From: Avoscillospira sp045530865 | GTDB taxonomy: Bacteria; Bacillota; Clostridia; Oscillospirales; Oscillospiraceae | Length of the DNA: 29,146 bases | Direction of reading: 5' to 3' | Assembly: GCA_045530865.1 (NCBI GenBank) | Contig: JAZSCX010000070.1 | Span: 1 to 29,146, forward strand | Shown here: piece after piece, positions 22,397-29,115 of the stretch | Layout of the letters: every line of letters starts with the position of its first letter | Position numbering within the stretch: position 1 is the first letter of the stretch | The notes under the pieces: model-generated | Databases searched by the model: none | The model's input: only the letters and a program-made list of their open reading frames with translations | What the model was told of the DNA's origin: nothing | Made by a program: the position numbers and the translations under genes

Positions 22397-22669
22397 ATGG
22401 AATACTGGGAAAACAAGCATTATGCCTATTTTCAGAACCGGGAATGTGAATATTTCCCCTGCCACAAGGGTGCCAACCCGGAGAATTTCAGCTGCCTGTT
22501 CTGCTATTGCCCCCTGTATGCCTTGGGCGATCAGTGCGGCGGCGCCTTTCGCTATCTGGAAGACGGCACCAAAAGCTGTGAAAACTGCCTGCTTCCCCAC
22601 CGGAAGGAAAACTACGGGCGGATTCTGGCCCGCTATGCCGATATTGCCGCACTGGCCAGAAAGAAATAA
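22397..22669 (+). CDS. Cysteine-rich small domain protein (PF04071-like)
   Basis: The 90-residue protein starts MEYWENKHYAYFQNRECEYFPCHKG and carries CLFCYCPLY, CGGAF and CENCLLPH, with eight or more cysteines that look like a metal-binding site. This pattern is the 'cysteine-rich small domain' family, which is often found fused or adjacent to cobinamide or metal-related genes elsewhere; its function is unknown. It begins 3 nt after the rqcH stop with AGGAGG at the rqcH end, so it belongs to the same operon. Confidence 0.85.
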   Translation: MEYWENKHYAYFQNRECEYFPCHKGANPENFSCLFCYCPLYALGDQCGGAFRYLEDGTKSCENCLLPHRKENYGRILARYADIAALARKK

Positions 22670-22780
22670 AGGCTGTACAGTACAAAGTTTTTCGGTTCAA
22701 TCACGCAATAGACTGCGCAGAGCCAACGGAGAAATGCATAGAATTCTGTCATCGGCAGACACTAGCTCCGGGGTGATACG

Positions 22781-22951
22781 ATGAAAAAGAAGCAGGACGA
22801 TTCCGCTGCCCATGAACTGCGGGACTGTCCGGTGCCGCCGGTGAAGGGTGCCGTGACCGATGACCGCGATGTATGGCCGAGACCGAAGCAGCCCGGCACG
22901 GCAGGCATTGTGAATCTTGGCGATTCCGGAACCATGGAGAGCTGGCTGTAA
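22781..22951 (+). CDS. Small hypothetical protein, 56 residues
   Basis: The ORF starts MKKKQDDSAAHELRDCPVPP and ends LGDSGTMESWL. A GGGGTGA ribosome site lies 5-6 nt upstream, and the codon use resembles the neighbouring genes. It has one cysteine, is polar with a Pro-rich middle, and has no membrane segment or recognised motif. It lies between the mrnC-rqcH operon and the Cys-rich gene and is followed after 23 nt by a terminator-like hairpin. I do not recognise it; that it is a real gene rests only on the ribosome site and composition. Confidence 0.5.
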   Translation: MKKKQDDSAAHELRDCPVPPVKGAVTDDRDVWPRPKQPGTAGIVNLGDSGTMESWL

Positions 22952-22974
22952 ACAAAAAACGACCGTTGGCATAA

Positions 22975-23011
22975 GATGTCGTGGAGGCAAACGCCTCCGC
23001 GATATCTTTTT
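22975..23011 (+). terminator. Terminator-like hairpin directly before the ribosome site of the Cys-rich gene
   Basis: A 14-bp stem (22975-22988 with 22993-23006, two G-U pairs, loop AAAC) is followed by TTTTT (23007-23011). The AGGAGG ribosome site starts at 23013, so no promoter can fit between; transcription must pass through the hairpin. Confidence 0.8.
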
Positions 23012-23025
23012 AGGAGGACTTTTTT

Positions 23026-23292
23026 ATGGCCTGCAACTCCTGTAACTCCTGTAACGCCTATAGTTCCTATAATACCAATCGTTCCAATAGCGGGATCTGG
23101 TTCCCGGATTTTGTGGCAAATTCCTGCTGCAATCCCTGCTGCAGCGGCAATGTGGCCGGTACCAGCACCGGCTGCGGCTGCAATAACTGCGGCTGCAATA
23201 ACTGCGGCTGCAACAACTGCGGCTCTGTCAGCGGCAACAGCAACTGCTCCTGCGGCTGCAATGCATTTGGCTGCGGCTGTGGCTGCGATTGA
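23026..23292 (+). CDS. Very Cys-rich, Asn/Gly/Ser-rich small protein (88 residues)
   Basis: The 88-residue protein (start MACNSCNSCNAYSSYN) contains 20 cysteines. It has an N-terminal CxxCxxC, a CCNPCC cluster in the middle, three perfect CGCNN repeats encoded by a 15-bp tandem repeat (23173-23217), and a CGCGCGCD-like end (GCGCGCD). There is no signal peptide, His or Met pattern. AGGAGG 8 nt upstream is a strong ribosome site. It could bind metal like a metallothionein, be a spore-coat-like structural protein, or be a modified-peptide precursor; no maturation enzyme lies nearby. I do not recognise the family. Confidence 0.7.
   Translation: MACNSCNSCNAYSSYNTNRSNSGIWFPDFVANSCCNPCCSGNVAGTSTGCGCNNCGCNNCGCNNCGSVSGNSNCSCGCNAFGCGCGCD
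23173..23217 (+). repeat. Three tandem 15-bp repeats encoding CGCNN
   Basis: TGCGGCTGCAATAAC occurs twice exactly and a third time with one change (AATAAC to AACAAC), in frame within the Cys-rich gene. Confidence 0.9.
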
Positions 23293-23327
23293 TGCATAAC
23301 GCCCCCTCTCCGGGGGCACTACATAAG

Positions 23328-23363
23328 AACCCCCGATTTCCAGCAGGCCGGAGATCGGGGGTT
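23328..23363. terminator. Hairpin between the Cys-rich gene and the convergent SDR gene
   Basis: AACCCCCGAT (23328-23337) pairs with ATCGGGGGTT (23354-23363). A further GCCCCC/GGGGGC hairpin lies at 23301-23317. T-tracts are poor, but the position between convergent genes fits a bidirectional terminator. Confidence 0.65.
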
Positions 23364-23374
23364 GAATATTGCGG

Positions 23375-24100
23375 TTATGCAAAGGGCGCCTTACCCACCC
23401 GGTGGACCTGCACCTCGTCAATGACGGCATTGGTGCGGTGCTCCACAAAGAAGGCGGCGATATCGGCAATGTCCTCCGCCAGAATCATGCCCTCGCTTGT
23501 GAGATCGGGGCGGGAGATCTTCACCATATCGGTGTAGACCGCGCCGGGGGCAATGATCTGCACACGGATATCGTCCTGATAGACCTCGTTGGCCAGAGAC
23601 TTGCTCATGCCGATGAGGGCGTGCTTGGAGGCGGCATAGGCGCTCTGCAGGGGATAGCCCTTGTGGCCCACTACCGATGCGATATTCAGAATGATGGCAT
23701 GGTCGGAGTTTCGCAGGGCGGGCAGGGCGGCCTGACAGAGAAAATAGGGCGCCCGGACATTCAGTGCCATGATCTGGTCGAACTGCTGGGCCGTGGTCTG
23801 CTCAAAGGGGCAGGATAGGGTCATACCGGCGTTGTTGACCAGCACATCCAGCCGTCCAAGCTGGCGAAGCACCGCTTCCACGCAGGCCGGGGCGGCGCCG
23901 TCGGCAGTCAGGTCGCCGGTGTAGGTCATGGTGCGGACGCCCATTGCATCCACTTCGGCCTTAATGGCGGCCAGTTTTTCTTCCGATCGGCCGCAAAGCG
24001 CCAGATCCATGCCCAACTGGGCAAAACGGCGGGCGATGGCAGAGCCGATACCGCCGGATGCACCGGTGATCAGTGCCACTTTTCCGGAAAGTTTTTTCAT
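23375..24100 (-). CDS. SDR-family NAD(P)-dependent oxidoreductase
   Basis: The 241-residue protein is a classical short-chain dehydrogenase. It has the cofactor motif TGASGGIG (12-19), NNAG (89-92), and a catalytic set Asn114, Ser142, Tyr155 and Lys159 (YAASK). CGRSE after the second strand favours NADP. The substrate cannot be read from the sequence; FabG-like 3-ketoacyl reductases and sugar/polyol dehydrogenases share this pattern. GGGAG precedes ATG 24100. The FGGY kinase gene lies upstream on the same strand, so a polyol/sugar pathway is possible. Confidence 0.9.
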   Translation of the reverse strand: MKKLSGKVALITGASGGIGSAIARRFAQLGMDLALCGRSEEKLAAIKAEVDAMGVRTMTYTGDLTADGAAPACVEAVLRQLGRLDVLVNNAGMTLSCPFEQTTAQQFDQIMALNVRAPYFLCQAALPALRNSDHAIILNIASVVGHKGYPLQSAYAASKHALIGMSKSLANEVYQDDIRVQIIAPGAVYTDMVKISRPDLTSEGMILAEDIADIAAFFVEHRTNAVIDEVQVHRVGKAPFA

Positions 24101-24164
24101 AAAGTTTCTCCCTTCGTCAATTGCGCTGGAACAGTCGTTTCAGTAAACACCGAACAAAACGCTT

Positions 24165-24303
24165 GTCATTGCGAGGAGGATTTCGTAAGAAATCCGACGC
24201 GGCAATCCGTGCTCAAAACATTCCGATCAATGGCTGTCCATGCAAAACAGAAAGCTTTGGGGAGTACGGATTGCCACGGCTTCTTGCGAAGCCTTGCAAT
24301 GAC
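24165..24303. repeat. MITE-like palindromic element, 139 bp, between kinase and SDR genes
   Basis: GTCATTGCGAGG at the left end is inverted at the right end (CCTTGCAATGAC, 11 of 12). Just inside, GGCAATCCGT and ACGGATTGCC form a second inverted pair, with local hairpins such as GATTTCGTAAGAAATC and GGCTTCTTGCGAAGCC. A half-copy lies at 20110-20144. It has no ORF and fills most of the 217-nt gap. Confidence 0.8.
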
Positions 24304-24317
24304 ACCGTTTTTGGGGG

Positions 24318-25883
24318 TCAAAAGGCGGAAATTGCGGCTTTTTCCACGGGCAAAGCGGCCCGATAGCGGGCCAAAAAGGCGGCAAAACCCTCCATTTCGG
24401 CAGGATTTGCCAGCAAAGTGGAGGCGGTTGCGGTGGAAAACACCTTGTCCAGATAGTCTTCCAGCGGTTCCTTTTCCGCTTTCCACAGGCCGTAGGCAGC
24501 CAGCAGCGCCATGCCGTAGGGGCCGCCCTCGCCGGCAGTCTCCATGACCGATACCGGTGCGCCCACGGCGGCAGACAGCATTCGCTGACCCACACCGGGG
24601 GTCTTGAAGAAGCCGCCGTGACCGTAGATCTTATCGATGACTACCTGCTCTTCTCCGGTGAGGATGTCCAGACCGATTTTCAGGGCGCCGATGGCAGAGA
24701 GCAGATGGGTGCGCATGAAGTTGGGCAGGGTGAATTTGCTGTCGGGGCGGCGCAGGAACAGGGGACGGCCTTCGTCCATTCCGGTAATGTGCTCGCCGGA
24801 GTAGTAGTTGAAGCTCATGAGGCCGCCGCAGTCGGGCTCGCCCTCCAGCGCCAGGTTGAACAGCAGGGGGAAAATTTTGTTTTTGTCGGCATCCATGCCC
24901 ATGGCGGCGGCAAACTGGCTGAACAGCTCCACCCATGCGTTGATATCGGAGGTGCAGTTGTTGCAGTGCACCATGGCGACGGGTGCGCCCGCGGGGGTGG
25001 TGACCATGTCGATTTCCTCGTGGACGCCCAGCTTGTGATCCACCACCACCATGGCGAAATCGGAGGTACCGGCGGACACATTGCCGGTGCGGACACGGAC
25101 GGAGTTGGTGGCAACCATGCCGGTACCGGCATCGCCCTCCGGCGGCACCATGGGGATGCCGGCCTGCAGGGTTCCGGTGGGATCGAGGAACCGGGCGCCT
25201 GTCTCTGTCAGCACGCCTGCCGCTTCACCGGCGCAGAGGACACGGGGCAGCACATCCCGCAGTTTCCAGCCAAAGCCATAGCCAGCGGTGAGGCGGTCAA
25301 AGGTTTCCACCATGGTTTGGTCGTAATCCATGGCGGTGCTGTCAATGGGGAACATACCGGAGGCCTCGCCGATGCCCAGCACCCGCTGACCCGTCAGCTG
25401 CCAGTGGATATAGCCGCAGAGGGTGGTCAGGTAGTCCAGCCGTGGCAGATGGCTTTCACCGCTGAGAATGGCCTGATACAGATGGGCAATGCTCCATCGC
25501 TGGGGCACATTGAAGCCGAATTCCTTGCTTAGAATCCCGGCAGCCTGTCCGGTGATGGTGTTGCGCCAGGTGCGGAATTCCGCAAGCTGATGGCCTTCCC
25601 GGTCAAAGGGAAGATAGCCGTGCATCATGCCGGAGATGCCCATGGCGCCCACGGTGGTCAGCTTCTGGCCGAATTTGGCCTCCACATCGGCGGCAAGGTC
25701 GGCAAAGCAGCCGCGGATGCCGGTGTGTACTTCGTCCATGCCGTAGGTCCAGATGCCGTTTACCAGTTTGTTCTCCCAGTCAAAGCTGCCGGAGGCAACG
25801 GGCAGATGATGGCTGTCCATCAAAACGGCCTTGATCCGGGTAGAGCCCAGTTCCAGACCCAGTACGCATTGCTTCAGTTCCAT
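24318..25883 (-). CDS. FGGY-family carbohydrate kinase
   Basis: The 521-residue protein has the two-domain actin/hexokinase-like FGGY fold: GLELGSTRIKAVLMD at the N-terminus (phosphate-binding loop 1), GISGMMHGYLPFD with substrate-region residues, GNVSAGTSDFAMVVV and ETAGEGGPYGMALLAAYGLW near the C-terminus. Members phosphorylate sugars such as xylulose, ribulose, fuculose or glycerol; the sequence suggests a xylulokinase/ribulokinase-like member without deciding the substrate. AGGAGA lies 7 nt before ATG 25883; the longer frame to 26003 runs into the IS remnant and is not used. Confidence 0.9.
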   Translation of the reverse strand: MELKQCVLGLELGSTRIKAVLMDSHHLPVASGSFDWENKLVNGIWTYGMDEVHTGIRGCFADLAADVEAKFGQKLTTVGAMGISGMMHGYLPFDREGHQLAEFRTWRNTITGQAAGILSKEFGFNVPQRWSIAHLYQAILSGESHLPRLDYLTTLCGYIHWQLTGQRVLGIGEASGMFPIDSTAMDYDQTMVETFDRLTAGYGFGWKLRDVLPRVLCAGEAAGVLTETGARFLDPTGTLQAGIPMVPPEGDAGTGMVATNSVRVRTGNVSAGTSDFAMVVVDHKLGVHEEIDMVTTPAGAPVAMVHCNNCTSDINAWVELFSQFAAAMGMDADKNKIFPLLFNLALEGEPDCGGLMSFNYYSGEHITGMDEGRPLFLRRPDSKFTLPNFMRTHLLSAIGALKIGLDILTGEEQVVIDKIYGHGGFFKTPGVGQRMLSAAVGAPVSVMETAGEGGPYGMALLAAYGLWKAEKEPLEDYLDKVFSTATASTLLANPAEMEGFAAFLARYRAALPVEKAAISAF

Positions 25884-25914
25884 GCTGTCATCTCCTGTTT
25901 GTGTATTTGTATCC

Positions 25915-25920
25915 AGTATA
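25915..25920 (-). promoter_or_regulatory. Possible -10 box for the kinase gene
   Basis: TATACT on the - strand about 30 nt before the kinase ATG; the -35 region is T-rich and weak. Confidence 0.35.
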
Positions 25921-25966
25921 ACGGAAACAGCGGAAAAAAGAAAGCCCGAAAAAGCAGACGCCGCAG

Positions 25967-26072
25967 TGCACGGCCCCAGTTTGTACGGACAGCACAAAAG
26001 CACCTAAGTAGGAAAATATTGAGTATAATGCGGAGTGGCGCCGCTTATGCTGCGCCACTCCAGTCTCATTAT
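25967..26072. mobile_element. Remnant of an IS3-family end (related to the element at 27852)
   Basis: About 105 bp align with the left end of the intact element at 27852-27957: CCCCAGTTTGT, GGACAGCACAAAA, GCACCTAAGTAGGAAAA, GCGGAGTGGCGC and GCGCCACTCCAGT, with scattered differences. It keeps the degraded inverted repeat and the last dozen codons of an orfB. The orientation is the same as that of the intact copy. The loop of the conserved hairpin differs, so it derives from a related element, not a recent duplicate. Confidence 0.8.
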
Positions 26073-26148
26073 GGCTGTAGCCACGAAGATCTGTGTCAAT
26101 ACGCTGTTCTCCACCCCGATACTGCTATCGTATTTTCACATGATTTCA

Positions 26149-26802
26149 TTATGCACGATAAACACGCACATCATCACCCAGAGCACGATACACAGTGAAG
26201 TAACCAATTAGGTCGTCATACCATACATCATCGTCCCAGACTTGACCGGTAGTTTTTTCATAAATTGGATAGACTTTGATTTTAACAGCGAATTCATATT
26301 CTTCCTCCCATTCAATTCGGAAGGTGTTCGTTTCCTGAACAGCGAAACCTAGTTTTGCTTCAAGAAAATCAGCAGAAATGCCGGCATCAGCGCTGTATGT
26401 TGTGCTGATTGACACGCCTTCATCGATCAATACTTTGCCAGAGGGTCTGTTATACTGTCTGAGGAGATGTGTGAAATCGGTATACGTTGTAACGCTTTTA
26501 CTACGAATTTCCAATTCCCTGATTATCGTATTCGGATCTAGTTCACCATTTGGAATGGCAGTAATGGTTGGCTCGCTCACATCAATTCTTCTTTGAATGA
26601 CCAATAGGTTTGGATCATATTCCTCCCCCAATGCCTCTTGATAATGACGAATATTTTCTTCGCCGATAATGGTAACAACCTGAGTATTACCTTCTTGATG
26701 AATCTGAATCGTGTCTGCGCTGGTTTCTACAGCATAAGCTGGGATAACCGCTATGCTCAAAAGAAGTGCCAACGTCAAAATAATAGATACCATTTTTCGC
26801 AT
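26149..26802 (-). CDS. Secreted hypothetical protein, 217 residues
   Basis: The protein begins with a signal peptide (MRKMVSIILTLALLLSIAVIPAYA, cleavage probably after AYA). The mature part is acidic, has mixed strand-like segments, and shows no cysteines, repeats or motif I recognise. GGAGGG lies 7 nt before ATG 26802. It is encoded 64 nt downstream of the XRE-type membrane regulator on the same strand, within the A+T-rich segment between an IS remnant and an intact IS, so it is probably acquired. It may be the target or the effector of the regulator; this is inference only. Confidence 0.75.
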   Translation of the reverse strand: MRKMVSIILTLALLLSIAVIPAYAVETSADTIQIHQEGNTQVVTIIGEENIRHYQEALGEEYDPNLLVIQRRIDVSEPTITAIPNGELDPNTIIRELEIRSKSVTTYTDFTHLLRQYNRPSGKVLIDEGVSISTTYSADAGISADFLEAKLGFAVQETNTFRIEWEEEYEFAVKIKVYPIYEKTTGQVWDDDVWYDDLIGYFTVYRALGDDVRVYRA

Positions 26803-26866
26803 TATTAACCCTCCAATCTATACATGCATTATCTTACAAACAACCTTACGAAACAATAATCGAGCC

Positions 26867-27559
26867 TTACCTCCTTTCGAAATGCACGGTTGCCATGGAG
26901 CATATAATTGCAAGCAAGCAATACACTCCAACTGCAATATAGGTAATTGGACTCCAAAGGAATGTCCAAGGCTTCAACACAAAATATAACCACAATACTA
27001 TTCCCAACACGTAAAGCAACCAACTAACTAAGCGAAAAACAAAAAACCTCTTGCTGCTTGCTTTTCTGTGAATAAATAGTTGGATACACACTCGCACGGT
27101 AATGCTGAACAGAAGAATTATAACAAGCGCAAAGAGCAATCCGTATAACCCAAAATGCTCAATAAATCCAGAAAACCCCGTGTACCAGTTTCCGGTAGAT
27201 CCATTCTGCCTGTGGATGCCTACATCAATAAATTTTGACATGACCCACAGTGATGCAATCAAGATTGCCGAAATAATGCCAACGACAATGCATATTGCTT
27301 CTGGCTTGATTTTCTTATTTACTTCAGCAGGAACCCTTTCTGCTGTATTGTTAATCATGTCGGTAACTTCATTGTTTAGAAGGTAATCTAACGAGCAATC
27401 AAAAAAACTACTGATCTTTATGACATTGTCCATATCTGGCATTGCACCCATTTCCCATTTTGAAATAGCCTGCCTCGAAACATTCAGTTTTTCTGCTAGT
27501 TGTTCCTGCGACAAATTGTTAAGCTTTCTTAGCCGTTGTATTTTCTCGCTGAACGTCAT
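26867..27559 (-). CDS. XRE-type HTH regulator with C-terminal membrane domain
   Basis: The 230-residue protein has an N-terminal HTH of the Cro/cI type (residues 1-55: LRKLNNLSQEQLAEKLNVSR and QAISKWEMGAMPD), then a short linker and four predicted membrane helices (about 87-110, 137-160, 175-195, 200-225). Such membrane-tethered XRE proteins may respond to a membrane or extracellular signal. AGGAGGTG precedes ATG 27559. Its codon use is A+T-richer than that of the core genes. It is upstream of the secreted protein gene on the same strand. The signal and targets are unknown. Confidence 0.85.
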   Translation of the reverse strand: MTFSEKIQRLRKLNNLSQEQLAEKLNVSRQAISKWEMGAMPDMDNVIKISSFFDCSLDYLLNNEVTDMINNTAERVPAEVNKKIKPEAICIVVGIISAILIASLWVMSKFIDVGIHRQNGSTGNWYTGFSGFIEHFGLYGLLFALVIILLFSITVRVCIQLFIHRKASSKRFFVFRLVSWLLYVLGIVLWLYFVLKPWTFLWSPITYIAVGVYCLLAIICSMATVHFERR

Positions 27560-27851
27560 GTAAGTGACACCTCCTACTTCGTTTTCATCTGCATTATACT
27601 TTGTAATTCAAAAATAATCTACCGCTTCGAGTTGGAATTCCCGCAACAGTGCGTAGCATTTCGCTACTTCTCCGAATGGTCTGTAGGAAGACTGCCCGTT
27701 TTCCTATTTTCTCGTTTTAGGAGCGTATTTACTTGGGCTCTTTCGGAACGATAATTGTAGATCAAAACCTCTCCAGAACAAAAAACTGTGACATTCGTTT
27801 GGTGGTAACTGGTTGTAAAATGGAAAAAGCAGGGCGCCTGTCATGAACGGC
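27560..27851. other. A+T-rich gap between the XRE gene and the IS3 element
   Basis: This 292-nt stretch has no credible gene. Near the XRE end a - strand TATAAT (27598-27593) lies ~35 nt before its ATG and may be its -10 box, with a weak TAGATT 17 bp upstream. Nothing else was recognised. Confidence 0.5.
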
Positions 27852-27911
27852 TGAACTGCCCCAGTTTGTGTGGACAGCACAAAAAAGCACCTGAGTAGGA
27901 AAAATTAAGTT

Positions 27912-28769
27912 TTAAGCGGAGTGGCGCAGCATCAGCGGCGCCACTCCAGTTTTATTCTGAATGCGCTCGTGGTTATAAAAGTGAATGTATCCGTCAATCA
28001 GACTGTTCGCTTCTCCGAATGTCTTAGGTTTATGTCGATAGATACACTCTGTTTTGAGAATGGAGAAGAAATTCTCTGCCATCGCATTGTCATAAGGGTT
28101 TCCCTTACTTGACATTGATGGTGTAATCCCGTAAGATTGAGTTAGCTCAAAATATGCTTGAGAGGCGTACTGAGCACCCTGGTCGCTGTGGAGCTGCAAT
28201 TCCGCAGCGACTTTCTTTTTCTCTTTCTTCATTGCCAAGCGGATGGTATCCAAAACCAAATTTACTGTTTGTATTGTTGCTGTTTTGTAAGCAACAATAC
28301 TGTTGTCATACAGATCTCGGATCATGGACAGATATAGCACACCTTCACCGGTCTGAATATATGAAATATCCGTGACCCATTTGGTGTTTGGCCTGTCTGC
28401 TCTGAATTGACGTTTCAGAAGGTTTTCATACTTATGTACCTGTTGTCCAAGGTTTACCCACTTACGACGGCGGCGAATCTCTGACAACAGACCGTACTTT
28501 TTCATGACTCTGAGTATCGTTTTAGGATTTCTCTCGATATTTCGATCTTTCAGCCACTTCCAGACCCGCCTGTAGCCGTAAGTCTTGTCTGTCTTGCTCT
28601 GACATTCTTCGATTTCCTTAGCCAATCCTGCATCTTGGTCGGGGTGCCCCAGACGTTTCACATACGCATAGTAGCCGCTACGCGATACCTGAAAGAAACT
28701 GCACATAACTGTAATTGGGTATTCATACTGGTGTCGATAGATGATATGATATTTAATCCTAGGTCTCAC
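27912..28769 (-). CDS. IS3-family transposase OrfB (DDE integrase)
   Basis: The 285-residue protein carries the IS3/retroviral-type catalytic core: WVTDISYI (first Asp), LHSDQGAQYAS (second Asp) and NAMAENFFSILKTE (Glu), in order, plus the N-terminal HTH_21-like region with SRSGYYAY and YGYRRVWK. It starts with GTG 28769, overlapping the orfA stop in GTGA; it lies in the -1 frame relative to orfA, so a fused OrfAB by frameshift or coupled reinitiation is possible. A classical A6G slippery site was not seen near the junction. All three catalytic residues are present, so it is probably active. Confidence 0.93.
   Translation of the reverse strand: MRPRIKYHIIYRHQYEYPITVMCSFFQVSRSGYYAYVKRLGHPDQDAGLAKEIEECQSKTDKTYGYRRVWKWLKDRNIERNPKTILRVMKKYGLLSEIRRRRKWVNLGQQVHKYENLLKRQFRADRPNTKWVTDISYIQTGEGVLYLSMIRDLYDNSIVAYKTATIQTVNLVLDTIRLAMKKEKKKVAAELQLHSDQGAQYASQAYFELTQSYGITPSMSSKGNPYDNAMAENFFSILKTECIYRHKPKTFGEANSLIDGYIHFYNHERIQNKTGVAPLMLRHSA
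27919..27948 (-). terminator. Hairpin at the end of IS orfB
   Basis: GGAGTGGCGC (27919-27928) and GCGCCACTCC (27939-27948) pair around a 10-nt loop. It overlaps the orfB end and is followed on the - strand by a T-run about 10 nt on. The stem is conserved in the remnant at 26032-26061. Confidence 0.6.
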
Positions 28770-29068
28770 ATCCTTCCCGTAAACTGCAGAAAATCCCGCA
28801 GCAATCTGTTTTCCATTCTCAGACGTTCAATTTCCTTCTTCTCATTTTGATGCGGTGGCTGGCCATCTTTCCGAGGTCGTCCTTTGTATTTGGGATTATT
28901 CTTTCGATTGTTGACTTCCTTCCGGCGTCCGCTCCAACTTTGAATAGCATATCTACTGATCCCTAATTCGCGACTGATTTGGTTTTGACTTTCTCCTAAT
29001 TCCAGCCGCCGCAATACCTCTTTTTGTATTGCTTCTGGATAATGCTTTTGCCCTTTCTTTCCTGACAT
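28766..29068 (-). CDS. IS3-family OrfA (HTH DNA-binding)
   Basis: The 100-residue protein starts MSGKKGQKHYPEAIQKEVLRR, with a helix-turn-helix (GESQNQISRELGISRYAIQSW) and a C-terminal Leu/Glu-rich stretch (EKKEIERLRMENRLLRDFL) resembling the leucine-zipper multimerisation region of IS3 OrfA proteins. It ends in a 4-nt overlap with orfB (GTGA). Together the two make the transposase of the 27852-29146 element. Confidence 0.92.
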   Translation of the reverse strand: MSGKKGQKHYPEAIQKEVLRRLELGESQNQISRELGISRYAIQSWSGRRKEVNNRKNNPKYKGRPRKDGQPPHQNEKKEIERLRMENRLLRDFLQFTGRM

Positions 29069-29075
29069 AACAACA

Positions 29076-29115
29076 CCCCCTGATGTAGTTATTATCCTAC
29101 ATCAGGGGGCTTTTT
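29076..29115 (+). terminator. Hairpin in the IS leader with T-tract on the + strand
   Basis: CCCCCTGATGTAG (29076-29088) pairs perfectly with 29097-29109 (8-nt loop) and is followed by TTTTT (29111-29115). It ends + strand transcription crossing the element and, as RNA of the orfA leader, forms a stable hairpin before the orfA start. Confidence 0.8.

Noticed and set aside
20603..22600. 665-codon open frame opposite rqcH
   Set aside because: Shadow frame; crosses three real genes and has no motif or ribosome site.
23026..23292. SCIFF-type or thiopeptide-type precursor
   Set aside because: No radical SAM, YcaO or dehydratase gene is nearby, and the sequence lacks a leader-core layout; left as unknown.
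22762..23469. Ala/Ile-rich frame opposite the Cys-rich gene
   Set aside because: The composition is an artefact of reading the CGCNN tandem repeats on the other strand.
26826..26866. Short leader peptide from a TTG after the XRE stop
   Set aside because: Spacing to the AGGAGG inside the XRE end is too long and only about 12 codons are open.
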